Below are positions 53,801 through 61,517 of a DNA stretch of 64,000 nt, one piece after another. Source of the DNA: Chloroflexota bacterium (GTDB taxonomy: Bacteria; Chloroflexota; Anaerolineae; Aggregatilineales; Phototrophicaceae); NCBI GenBank assembly GCA_016223085.1, contig JACRPS010000004.1, positions 248,001 through 312,000 on the forward strand. Direction: 5' to 3'. The position numbers and the translations under genes are program-made. Under the pieces are notes generated by a model that did not search any database, was not told where the DNA came from, and was given only the letters and a program-made list of their open reading frames with translations. Numbering within the stretch: position 1 is the stretch's first letter; every line of letters starts with the position of its first letter.

Positions 53801-54673
53801 TCAGGGACAATCATGTTGGATACAGCGTATAGTTATGGTGGTTCTACAACAGGCGGACGCCTATACATTGATAAGAACCTGACAATTAATGGGCCAGGAG
53901 CAGCCTTGCTAAAGGTAGAGGCTGGTGATCGTTGTGGAGTAGCAATCTGTGTCGGTGAACCAGCCTTCAGTATTCGGCAAGGTGTAACGGTCAAGCTAAA
54001 CAGTCTAAGTATCACAAAAGCCGCTACAAGTAGTGGTTGGGGTATCCAAAATGAAGGCACACTCACTTTGACCAATATCTCAGTCTTCGGAAGTTCTGGC
54101 AATGGCATCATCAACAGTGGAAATTTGACTGTATTCAACAGCACGATAAATGACAATACTGTTACCTGCTCTTCCTGCGCGGGAGGTGGAATCTCTAACA
54201 ATGGTGGAACCGTTAACTTGGTTAACAGCACTCTGGTCAATAATTCGGGGGCGAATGCGAGCGGAATCTATAATTCAGATGGGACACTACAGTTAAGCAA
54301 CGTTACGCTCTCTAATACTGGCATTTGGAGCAATGGTGGCTCGGTCATTGTCAAGAACAGCGTCATTGACAATTATAACGACTGTTATTTGACAGAAGGG
54401 GCTTCACTAGTGGTACAGGGAGTAAACTTGTCACGTGGGAATGCCTGCCCTGGTTTCACCTTTACTAACACAAATCCTCTACTAGACCGCCTTCGGGATT
54501 ATGGTGGGCAGACATGGACGATGCGCCTGGCTGGACTGCCAAATAAGAGTCCCGCACTGGATACAGCGTCAGATTGCACAGACTTGAACGGTAAGGTACT
54601 GACAACTGACCAACGGGGGAGGATACAGTACACGGGTTTTCATCATCGCCCCCGGCGTGAATGTTACCATTGA
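50807..54673 (+). CDS. large exported protein: M23-like, beta/gamma-crystallin-like and beta-helix domains; 3' end frameshifted
   Basis: About 1288 residues from ATG 50807. A signal anchor (FVGLTIGIIVIFVVVS) and a Thr/Pro stalk come first. An M23-peptidase-like domain follows, with ARHGGNNFGYALYALDF and the HxH motif TTRHIHLAAF; the first motif is atypical. A beta/gamma-crystallin-like region (MGVTIYENPNFGGKSLVLLS) leads to two tandem 'choice-of-anchor' beta-helix repeats (GPGSLRQIIADTNEGD and GPGSLRQAIADAYHND). The frame then runs past the second DQRGR into unrelated residues (IQYTGFHHRPRRECYH) and stops. The next gene continues the missing third repeat in another frame. Confidence 0.75.
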   Translation: MLWKMRYVTFVGLTIGIIVIFVVVSNQSPNQGSLLPTLISSPSLPPTSQPTASIPILNAASTPLSRITSTSFVSAVGQATPTPFEASLQTPNTSLVAGVTPPIPSVEPINVSLPENPIPNQIIMPTSTSVQSKIHERRTFPAVGIEVDIPDGWLVNEYQNVGFGFSFYTPNISLQEPDFVLTGAYIVLQISDEVENPRSLTPPEISSVATSVIVGGLEGVGYELVNSFDTVEKNVDIYGDKKLFRFTMQYAHGDPEARKYETAFDTILRSLTFVQREGSLPIYNIPISMQNLAFTALSFPFEAGQQWKIASGGGYNNGARHGGNNFGYALYALDFQRYDGAVDGVMALSPTSGSLDHPHTGYDSQGQSYAHCIDISIAEVDATNNLWLEVCHLNFESYQKQGSKIIKGEVLGTFALDGCGGACTTRHIHLAAFIGKKGNPWTSPETRQALPFSSTEYGNLALDGQDFSPDGSKNQYRNKSGLYSSLTPICLPETAPTNSQDVCGGGMGVTIYENPNFGGKSLVLLSNDDDLCNNPLNPNTDPLTFVCFSAPSWNDIASSIRVAPGWHAILYLHSKAQEQELGEYHIVRNCNSDITDFGDPSWNFSNGASLNDNVSRIVVERCSSSNTQSLLFDTAASASTPCNVDFDNLVTNLNNTGPGSLRQIIADTNEGDTVYFGVTGTIKLADYSSIYIDKNLTIIGPGASSLTIRGSSTARVIIATGVTVTLNGLGIAGGGIENNGILLLTDSMVFESSSSGILNTGNLSITESTISDNSTICSSCPGGGIYNTASGIASLTNSTISDNRALGGGGAIFNGGGILRLSNVTISNNASVGATGGIWSSGGTVTIKNSIIADYTACTLTDGATLVAQDTNLALDGSCPGFTLNNMNPLLDRLRDYGGQTWTMRLAGLPNKSPALDTASDCTDLNGKVLTTDQRGRPRPVDGDGSGGARCDIGAFEFAPTDATPQTFTVTNLNESGPGSLRQAIADAYHNDTINIALSGTIMLDTAYSYGGSTTGGRLYIDKNLTINGPGAALLKVEAGDRCGVAICVGEPAFSIRQGVTVKLNSLSITKAATSSGWGIQNEGTLTLTNISVFGSSGNGIINSGNLTVFNSTINDNTVTCSSCAGGGISNNGGTVNLVNSTLVNNSGANASGIYNSDGTLQLSNVTLSNTGIWSNGGSVIVKNSVIDNYNDCYLTEGASLVVQGVNLSRGNACPGFTFTNTNPLLDRLRDYGGQTWTMRLAGLPNKSPALDTASDCTDLNGKVLTTDQRGRIQYTGFHHRPRRECYH
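53507..53613 (+). repeat. 107-bp direct repeat, copy 1
   Basis: Identical to 54512-54618 at every base, exactly 1005 bases (335 codons) away. Both encode the same closing segment of a beta-helix repeat (LPNKSPALDTASDCTDLNGK). Such long exact repeats inside one gene promote slippage or unequal recombination, or collapse in assembly. Confidence 0.85.
54512..54618 (+). repeat. 107-bp direct repeat, copy 2
   Basis: Identical to 53507-53613. It ends exactly at the point where the reading frame of the large protein goes wrong: after CAACGGGG the first copy continues into its normal tail, while this copy continues with unrelated bases that belong to the middle of another beta-helix repeat. Confidence 0.85.
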
Positions 54674-55652
54674 CGGTCTTGGCATTGCAGGCACGGTAAG
54701 TAATACGCCAAGCGGAGGTATACAGAACGACGGGACGCTCGTGCTGACCAACAGTATGGTGTTCGATAGTTCCAGCAGCGGCATCATCAACACTGGGAAT
54801 ATAACTATCACCAGTAGCGCAATCTATAACAACAGTGTTACTTGCAGCGTGTGTTCAGGTGTAGGCATCTATAATGATGGGGGTAGCGTGACCCTGACAA
54901 ATACAACCCTGTCAGGCAACTTAGGGGTAAACGCGAGTGCAATTTACAATTCTTATGGAACACTGAGGTTGAGCAATGTCACGCTTTCTGACAGTGGCAT
55001 TTGGAGCAACGGCGGCTCGGTTCTTGCCAAGAACAGTATTATCAACAGCTATACAGGATGCTCTTTGACAGATGGTGCAGTTCTAACAGCACTTGGCGTC
55101 AACTTATCACTGGGAGATGATTGTCCGGGTTTTACGCTTAAAAATGCAAACCCTCTGCTTGGAGTGCTTCAGGACAATGGCGGTATAACGTTCACGCTTG
55201 CTCTAGAAGCCGCGAGTCCGGCATTAGACGCAGTTATAGACTGTTCTGATAGTACCAGCAAACCCATCATCACAGACCAACGGGGGCGTCCACGTCCTGT
55301 AGATGGAGATGGCAACGGACAGGCACGTTGTGACATCGGCGCATTTGAAGCACCTGTTGACTTTGGAATCAGCTTGAATGCAGCCCCGAAACGCAATTAC
55401 TATACAACGAATACTGTGCTGCTTTCGTGGGGACATATTTCGTGGGCAACGGAATACGAGCTTCAAGTAGACACCGATGATACGTTCGCCAACCCGATAT
55501 ATTTTGTATCTATCGTTCCTTCCAACATATTATCGGTTTGGACGCCTGCATTTCCTGAAGGCCCATACTACTGGCGTGTCCGCGCTCGTCAGCCAAGTGG
55601 CAACTGGGGAATGTGGAGTATGACCGATACGTTTACTATTGATGTGCCATAG
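54657..55652 (+). pseudogene. detached C-terminal part of the large beta-helix protein
   Basis: 331 residues from GTG 54657. The residues before and after the start (STRVFIIAPGVNVTIDGLGIAG) match the middle of the first repeat of the preceding gene (TARVIIATGVTVTLNGLGIAG). So this is the rest of a third beta-helix repeat, whose first third is missing. It keeps the repeat's end (DQRGRPRPVDGDGNGQARCDIGAFE) and adds a C-terminal fibronectin-type-III-like domain (VLLSWGHISWATEYELQVDTDD). Without a signal peptide it would not be exported alone. Confidence 0.7.
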
Positions 55653-55759
55653 AAGCTTCCTTATTTAGGATGCGGTGTGGAGGAAAGGTTGTAATGCCAC
55701 CTGCACCAACGGCAGTAAAGAATGAAAAATCGGCGACCAGTAGAAAGCGCAGCCGACTT

Positions 55760-56296
55760 TCAGAGCAGTGGCTGTTGCATTGCCAACTGCTCATCACAGT
55801 AATCTCGAAAACCACAGGTCGCGCACATCCGAGGATTGTTGTGGCTACGATGTACGTTAGAAATCTGCCGTTTTTGGCGCATCTCTGAGAGGATTTGAGC
55901 TAAGGTCGATTCCCGCTCTACTGTGAACTCCACTGTGAATTGCTGCTCAGGATACCGGATGACTCCGTAGGCTGGGCGAAATCCATAATTGTCTTCAACC
56001 AGCACACAGTACACGATTAACTGCATGACGTGACTGAGATAAGGATATGCAGGCGTTCGGCCTGTTTTGGCCTCAACTGGAATGATTTGCCCATTCTGTT
56101 CGAGAAGAAAATCAGGCCGTCCTTTGAGGCCGTAGCGATGCGAAATAAGCAGTTGCCCGCGCCGTTCTTGCACGTCCTCATAGATCACTTCGCCTTCTGG
56201 CATATGCAGCCGTCGTCGTTGCTGCTGGCTGAACCAGAATAGTGCAAGGCCGAGAACAATTAGAACGAGGGGTAGCAGCAGCCAGTTGTCGTTCAC
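55760..56296 (-). CDS. Cas4-like PD-(D/E)xK nuclease, C-terminal half, membrane-anchored
   Basis: 178 residues from GTG 56296, overlapping the stop of the upstream gene by four bases (GTGA). A transmembrane helix (LLLPLVLIVLGLALFWF) is followed by the nuclease core: LKGRPDFLLEQNGQIIPVEAKTG, with the D...E-x-K pattern, and then MCATCGFRDYC, the C-terminal cysteines of the Cas4 iron-sulphur site. The first cysteine of such a cluster sits in the preceding gene, so the two products together make one Cas4-like unit. No cas1 or cas2 is present nearby. Confidence 0.75.
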   Translation of the reverse strand: MNDNWLLLPLVLIVLGLALFWFSQQQRRRLHMPEGEVIYEDVQERRGQLLISHRYGLKGRPDFLLEQNGQIIPVEAKTGRTPAYPYLSHVMQLIVYCVLVEDNYGFRPAYGVIRYPEQQFTVEFTVERESTLAQILSEMRQKRQISNVHRSHNNPRMCATCGFRDYCDEQLAMQQPLL

Positions 56297-56547
56297 GCCA
56301 TACCTGAAAGCAGCCGGAGTATGACCAAAATGAGCAGCAATACAGCGCCCGCTACTATCAGTTGCCACGCCAGACGTTTGACTCTGGCAATCCACTGAAC
56401 TTGGCGGCCTAGCTGTTGATGCTGCTCTGCGCCAAGCTCCATCACCGCTTGCTGGCTGCTCTCGAAACCCCGTATGCGATACCACCAGGCGCGTTGGCAG
56501 TAAACGAATTCTGCAACTTCACTGGCGGAGATGTGATTGTTCTTCAT
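56293..56547 (-). CDS. Cas4-like N-terminal half, membrane-anchored
   Basis: About 84 residues from ATG 56547 (AGGAA upstream). The N terminus ISASEVAEFVYCQRAWWYRIRG has the opening Cys and the YC-RAW pattern of Cas4/DUF83 nucleases. It is followed by an Hx-like helix (MELGAEQHQQLGRQVQ) and a single transmembrane helix (LAWQLIVAGAVLLLILVILRLL) at the C terminus. It overlaps the nuclease-core gene by four bases. The split falls between the first Cys domain and the nuclease core, with a membrane helix on each side of it. Confidence 0.72.
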   Translation of the reverse strand: MKNNHISASEVAEFVYCQRAWWYRIRGFESSQQAVMELGAEQHQQLGRQVQWIARVKRLAWQLIVAGAVLLLILVILRLLSGMA

Positions 56548-56728
56548 TGCTGTTCCTATTTGACCAACTTTAGCAATATTGGTATAGTCTAGCCGAGAAT
56601 TCAATGCAAACAGTAGGTTTTCTAAGGGGCAAAAAGGCTTTCTAGGGTTTCATTTTCGGGTCAAATCTGCTATAATTGAAGTCGTACAAGCCCACATATA
56701 CGATGCCAATCCCCACAAAGGACACCCG

Positions 56729-57784
56729 ATGAATCCCCTTCAAACCAGTCAAATCACGGTCTTCGATGACTGTACCACTGCGGCCATATCTGTTATGCTG
56801 AAACAGCAACATGCTCGATTGGCACAACTTGACCGCCCCAATTCGCAGTGTTCCATCTCCGCCCGTAATTATGATAGTTCAATCAAAGCTCTTGGTGACT
56901 ACTTGGCACGAACAGGAGCGGTACTGCCTACCAAGAGCGTTCTCGCTCAATGGCGTGATGATATGCTGGTTGGACGTGCTGACGATAGTGGTAGAAGCTA
57001 TGCCGTGAGGAGCGTGAATGCACGCCTCTCTGCTGCTCGAAAGCTATTACGTGCTGTAGCGGACGATGTGACGGACATCACCGTAAAACTCGTCCTTAAT
57101 GACTGGGCCAAAGTGGAGGATGCGAAAGCAACTGTCGTTCAAGATAAGACCGAGATAGATTATGGTCGCCGCCTGACTTTAGAGAGTCTACGGGTATTGG
57201 TGCAGGCCATTGATACTCAAAGCCTTAAAGGACTGCGAGATCGGGCTATCATATCTGTTATGGCAGGGGCTGGATTGCGAGTGTCTGAAGTTGTAGCCTT
57301 AACCATGAAGGATGTGTTTTCAACCGTAAACGAAACCGGACAGCGTGGCATTCGGGTTCAGCGAGGCAAGCACAACAAGAGCCGTATTGTCGTTCTGAAT
57401 GGATGGAACAGTTGGGTCTTGCAGGCAGTACGGGCATACACTGATGCACTTGGGCTAGACTCAGAAGCACATCCAAATGAAGTGGTTTTCCGAGGCGTTA
57501 AGCGCGAGAAGGGCAGTCGCTATTCCTCCCAGGGTGAACGGCTATCTGCACGCAAGGCCGAAGAAGCGGTTAACAGCTATAAGGCTGAGTATATGGGGCA
57601 TATGATGGTAATTAATTGCCATGACCTGCGGCGTACCTACGCCAAGATTTGTAAGCAGTCAGGGATGTCGTGGGAGGCTCTACGTGCAAACATGGGCCAC
57701 AGCAGCGTAACCGTCACCGAGAAGTATGTCGGTTTGGAGGTTGACTGGTCAGAGCGCGTTCCCAATTGGACAATTGAGTTGTGA
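56729..57784 (+). CDS. tyrosine recombinase (XerC/D-like), intact active site
   Basis: 351 residues from ATG 56729, after AAAGGAC. All catalytic motifs are present: AGAGLRVSEVVAL (Arg I), RGKHNKSRIVVL (Lys), CHDLRRTYAKI (HxLR), MGHSSVTVTEKYVG (GHSS and the Tyr nucleophile). The N-terminal SAM-like domain (SIKALGDYLARTGAVLPTKSVLAQWRDDML) binds arms or core. It is more complete than the recombinase at 37991. It may move the element, a smaller element within it, or resolve multimers. It has two near-copies of the element palindrome in its coding part, probably by chance. Confidence 0.9.
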   Translation: MNPLQTSQITVFDDCTTAAISVMLKQQHARLAQLDRPNSQCSISARNYDSSIKALGDYLARTGAVLPTKSVLAQWRDDMLVGRADDSGRSYAVRSVNARLSAARKLLRAVADDVTDITVKLVLNDWAKVEDAKATVVQDKTEIDYGRRLTLESLRVLVQAIDTQSLKGLRDRAIISVMAGAGLRVSEVVALTMKDVFSTVNETGQRGIRVQRGKHNKSRIVVLNGWNSWVLQAVRAYTDALGLDSEAHPNEVVFRGVKREKGSRYSSQGERLSARKAEEAVNSYKAEYMGHMMVINCHDLRRTYAKICKQSGMSWEALRANMGHSSVTVTEKYVGLEVDWSERVPNWTIEL

Positions 57785-57834
57785 AGCCGCCTTAAAGTGT
57801 CGAACGCTAATACCGAGAATGGCTTACGTAAAAG

Positions 57835-58179
57835 TCATTCGCTGAAAATTTGTCTTGCTGCGTAGAATGCCCGCAGAAAGTCCTCTAGGTTGCACCATGA
57901 TTTTTCCGAAAGTTGCCGGGGCCAAATAATCATCCCCAAATTTTCCTTACGGACGCAATAGTGCCCTGACTGTTGAGTCAAGCATATTACGCCTACATTC
58001 GTGACAGCCCATGTGCCAAACTGTTTTAACAACTCAATTTGAGGAAAATCGTAGGTGAGGGCATCCTTTGCCTGTCCCCATAGTTTATCGCCCTTACCAT
58101 CTATCTCGATCTGTGCGGGTAATTGGTTCTGAATGTCCTCGATAAGAGCGTTTAGCTCGGATTCCGGCAGTCGAGGCAT
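57835..58179 (-). CDS. hypothetical protein, 114 residues
   Basis: A short soluble protein (MPRLPESELNALIEDIQNQLPAQIEIDGKGDKLWGQAKDAL split here only by its full sequence in the DNA). It has Trp-rich patches (FGTWAVTNVGVICL, IIWPRQLSEKSWCNLEDFL) and no membrane segment or known motif. I do not recognise it. ATG 58179 follows GGAGG on the minus strand. It is divergent from the XRE-type regulator, so the two may share a regulatory region at 58180-58287. Confidence 0.6.
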   Translation of the reverse strand: MPRLPESELNALIEDIQNQLPAQIEIDGKGDKLWGQAKDALTYDFPQIELLKQFGTWAVTNVGVICLTQQSGHYCVRKENLGMIIWPRQLSEKSWCNLEDFLRAFYAARQIFSE

Positions 58180-58204
58180 ACAACCTCCTGTGGTACTGAA
58201 AAAT

Positions 58205-58220
58205 ACAATGCATTCATTGT
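58205..58220. promoter_or_regulatory. possible operator between divergent genes
   Basis: ACAATG and CATTGT form a six-base inverted repeat around CATT, between the start of the 114-residue gene and the XRE-type regulator. Such short palindromes often bind XRE repressors. Only position supports this. Confidence 0.3.
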
Positions 58221-58287
58221 TGAACTGGAATAAACAGTCTACCTCAGACTTTCTACAATTGCAATATTCCTACCTGTTTCGGGGATA

Positions 58288-58629
58288 TTGCGATTGGACT
58301 CACGACGCTTCGGTGAACGTATCCGTAAAGCCAGAGAGAGACTGGGCATAACCCAAGAAACTTTGGCCGAACGATCTGGTAAAGATCAGCGAGCTATCTC
58401 CGAGTACGAGAATGGAAAACGGAGATTATCGGCCATTGACCTTCCAGTATTTGCAAAGGCGTTGGATGTACCCATACTGTACTTTTTTGAGGGCGAAATT
58501 AATAGGAACGACTTTGACGCGGCGCTACTTCAGGAGTTTAATAAACTGCCTACTGAAGCAGCAAAGGCATCAGCTATAGAGCTAGTTCGTATTTTCTGTA
58601 ACTCTATTAAATCTCATTATCCTCGGTAA
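58288..58629 (+). CDS. XRE-family helix-turn-helix regulator
   Basis: About 113 residues. The HTH_3 domain is complete (FGERIRKARERLGITQETLAERSGKDQRAISEYENGKRRLSAIDLPVFAKALDVPI), and is followed by a short helical tail. TTG 58288 or TTG 58294 is the likely start; no ATG lies nearby. XRE proteins of this size usually repress element genes. Its likely targets are the divergent 114-residue gene or the sigma/DpdA operon that begins 200 bases downstream. Confidence 0.85.
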   Translation: MRLDSRRFGERIRKARERLGITQETLAERSGKDQRAISEYENGKRRLSAIDLPVFAKALDVPILYFFEGEINRNDFDAALLQEFNKLPTEAAKASAIELVRIFCNSIKSHYPR

Positions 58630-58834
58630 CGCTTATATCTACTCCGAAAACCATCCTGTTTCTCGAAACTTTCACCTGTGCAACCGCTGGCTTGGTGGTC
58701 AAACATTGACAAACCGAATTGATACATGAAATTCAAAAATTTTTAGCTTTTAGCATGGGATTCCGGTATAAAATTAATCTTAAACATATCAATGGTCTAT
58801 TCATTCCCACTTACAGTGATTTGGATTACATAAA

Positions 58835-61462
58835 ATGTCCAATAGGAGGCCACATAATACGAATGGAACGTTCAATGCACTTCGCGCATTTTTTGAGGAT
58901 GTTGCCCAAATCCCTATTGTAGGCGGTAAAGAAGATTATTTGCCTTTAACTCGCCGTATCCGTCGAGATATATTTCTCCGAAAAGCAACCGGCGATACCC
59001 CAAAAGCAACCTTTCATAAGATACTACAAAGACAAGAGGCAGCAATAAAGCGGTTTGCTGAATATTGCCAGTTGCATGATCGCCCGCCTCTGGACTTGAC
59101 GAAATTGGCAGTAGAGATTGAACCGTTTCTTGATAATCCTCGACAGGATATGCCACCATCCCTTGCCCATTCTTTTGGAGCTTTTGCTTATAACAAAAAT
59201 GAGGACAGTGCCAAATTTGAGGAAGTAGGCTGGCGCTGTGTTTATTTGACATCGTTAATACCGCCAAATCTACGAGTTCTTGCGACTCCCCCTGTCTTAA
59301 CTGAGGAAGTAACGGAGCATCTTCAGGAAATTCGTGCAGAAGCAAAACAGTCCAAACAACGTTTAGTGGAGGGCACACTTCGATACGTCATTAATATCGC
59401 TTGTTCTTACATTGGCAAGGGAGTCCCGTATCTTGACCTGGTTCAAGAAGGGGTATTTGGTTTAATGCGCGCTGCTGAGGGTTATGATGAGCAGCATGGA
59501 GCACACTTTCAGTTGTACGCTGCTCAGTGGATACGACAGAGAATTGCGCGCTGCATAGCCGATAGTTCACGAGTGATTCGCGTTCCCGTTCATTTGGGCG
59601 AAGAAATCGGAAAGATTGAAAAAATATACGCTCGGCACTTAGAGCAGTCAGGGAAGCTACCCAGTGACTATGAAATATATGCAGAGGTGGAATGGCTAAC
59701 ACGAGACGAGATTGCTTGGTGGCAAAAGAAGGTGAGTGCTACCCAATTACAGGTACGGCTGAAGAAATACCACGAATTACTGCGTTATCGAACCAACGCT
59801 GATGAAACAGCCCCCTGGTATATCTTGCCATCTACTTTGAAGGCACTGAATGAGACATACGAGAGGCTGAGTATTCAAAAAGGGGGTGAACTGTCACCTA
59901 CTGAATTATTCTTGGCGATGAGATGGCTTTCAGAGCAAGACATTGATCTTCTCAACATGGATTTTGAAAGTCAGGCGGCTGAAAAACGGGCGTCGCAGAT
60001 TGGGGCAAAACTGCATAAAGCTGAACGCCTTATGCAAAGATACCGTATTGCAAATGCTAATCACTATTCTTTGGAAAGCACACAATTCACGTTGGAAGAT
60101 GAATTTTTGCTGATAGAGGATGTTCTTCCTGCTGCCGAGACAGTTGAAGAAGCCGCGAATAAAGCGATGCTCGCCTCTACGATAAATTCCGTTATGAACT
60201 GTTTGAGTGATCGGGAGCGACAAATTATTGAACTAAGGTTTGGCCTAAAAGATGGTACTGAACGAACCCTGGAAGAAATTGGTCAAATGTTGGGCTTAAC
60301 TCGTGAGCGCATTCGTCAAATTGAGGCGAAGGCTCTAACAAAACTTCGACATCCTGTACGTTCGAGGCAATTGAGAGCCTACCTTTCAGACGCAGAAACC
60401 GAAATAGTCAGCCGAGAGGAAGTAGATGCAAATTTCTATAGTATAGAACTTCAACATAAACTTGATTTTATAGATTCTACAAATGATGGGGTTGAACTTG
60501 AGATTTACCAGGAACAGAAGCGTACTGATCGGATGATTCGACGCTATATCACAAAGGCGCGTGAAAGATTGTGGGATACTAAGAAACATGGCAGCATCGA
60601 GAGCTTATTGCGTGAAGTCCTTGAAGAATTCGGGCAACCGACACGTTACAGCCAAATTCATGCAAGGGCAATGGAACGAGTTGCTGATGGTTTCCAATTT
60701 TCAAAACAGCGGACTTATTCAACTTTGTTCTATCGCAGTGACATATTCCGCCCCTTCGGGAATGCTGTTTTCGGGTTGGCTTCCTGGACAGCACATACGA
60801 CCAATAGTGGGGGAGAGACAGTTTTTCATCATTGTCCTGTGCCGCTGCTGCCATCAACCGGCTACACCAATGCTTTCTTTGAGTCGGTCATGGTAGGTCG
60901 CGACTTGCTCAAGAAGAAAAATTTAAGTGCGAGAGAATTCTGGTCCGAAATGCGTGCCTGGGCAAAGCGGAATGAAGGGAGTTCAGGCCAGGATGCACAG
61001 AATGCCCTTGATGCCTGGTATGCTGCCGGACTGTTTGACCGGGTTGAGTTCAATTCGGATGGAAAATCACCATTGAAGATGACCATTGGAGCGGATGCCA
61101 AACTGAGTGAGGTAAGGCAGCATTGTTTGCACAATCTGTGTCGGCGCATACTTAAAATGCCGGAACTGCTGCTCACACTTGATCGGGTGGCACGGCCTAC
61201 CGTATCTGTTATTCAGAAAGTTTTGTTTGGTGGAGAGCGGGCAGGGTTTGACGTGCCGTTGCGTCTAGCTATTCTCGCTGCCTTTGGAGCGGTGCAGGCA
61301 GATGGCGAAGAATGGCAATTAACAGACTTAGGGCGAGGGCTGCTAAAAGATCATCCGCCGCAAGAATTGCCTGACTTTGGCGAGATTGAGGCTTTCAAGG
61401 AAAAGGATGAACTCAAATCAGAATTGGAATGGGAGGATGAATTGGCCTTACTTGATATATAA
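58835..61462 (+). CDS. sigma70-like factor with C-terminal winged-helix extensions
   Basis: 875 residues. Residues ~1-170 are a non-standard N terminus. Residues ~176-310 match sigma70 regions 2 and 3 (YLDLVQEGVFGLMRAAEGYD, then YAAQWIRQRIARCI). A helical spacer leads to region 4 at ~453-510, a near-perfect copy of the -35-binding domain (LSDRERQIIELRFGLKDG, then LEEIGQMLGLTRERIRQIEAKAL). Residues ~586-650 look HARE-HTH-like (ESLLREVLEEFGQPTRYSQIHARAMERVADG), and two more winged-helix-like segments follow. It opens the operon with the DpdA-like gene. The best ribosome site nearby serves another frame, so ATG 58835 is a moderate choice. Confidence 0.85.
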   Translation: MSNRRPHNTNGTFNALRAFFEDVAQIPIVGGKEDYLPLTRRIRRDIFLRKATGDTPKATFHKILQRQEAAIKRFAEYCQLHDRPPLDLTKLAVEIEPFLDNPRQDMPPSLAHSFGAFAYNKNEDSAKFEEVGWRCVYLTSLIPPNLRVLATPPVLTEEVTEHLQEIRAEAKQSKQRLVEGTLRYVINIACSYIGKGVPYLDLVQEGVFGLMRAAEGYDEQHGAHFQLYAAQWIRQRIARCIADSSRVIRVPVHLGEEIGKIEKIYARHLEQSGKLPSDYEIYAEVEWLTRDEIAWWQKKVSATQLQVRLKKYHELLRYRTNADETAPWYILPSTLKALNETYERLSIQKGGELSPTELFLAMRWLSEQDIDLLNMDFESQAAEKRASQIGAKLHKAERLMQRYRIANANHYSLESTQFTLEDEFLLIEDVLPAAETVEEAANKAMLASTINSVMNCLSDRERQIIELRFGLKDGTERTLEEIGQMLGLTRERIRQIEAKALTKLRHPVRSRQLRAYLSDAETEIVSREEVDANFYSIELQHKLDFIDSTNDGVELEIYQEQKRTDRMIRRYITKARERLWDTKKHGSIESLLREVLEEFGQPTRYSQIHARAMERVADGFQFSKQRTYSTLFYRSDIFRPFGNAVFGLASWTAHTTNSGGETVFHHCPVPLLPSTGYTNAFFESVMVGRDLLKKKNLSAREFWSEMRAWAKRNEGSSGQDAQNALDAWYAAGLFDRVEFNSDGKSPLKMTIGADAKLSEVRQHCLHNLCRRILKMPELLLTLDRVARPTVSVIQKVLFGGERAGFDVPLRLAILAAFGAVQADGEEWQLTDLGRGLLKDHPPQELPDFGEIEAFKEKDELKSELEWEDELALLDI

Positions 61463-61517
61463 GCTGTAAGGCTAAAATTGTGCTTTGCCTCTCTGATATT
61501 ATGAAGAAAAGAGAATC

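Noticed and set aside
55760-56547. CRISPR-Cas locus
   Set aside because: A Cas4-like nuclease is present but no repeat-spacer array and no cas1, cas2 or effector gene were seen in the window.
56785-57262. Two further CATATCTGTTATG sequences as operators
   Set aside because: They lie inside the coding part of the tyrosine recombinase and each lacks a full outer arm; chance or coding constraint is more likely.
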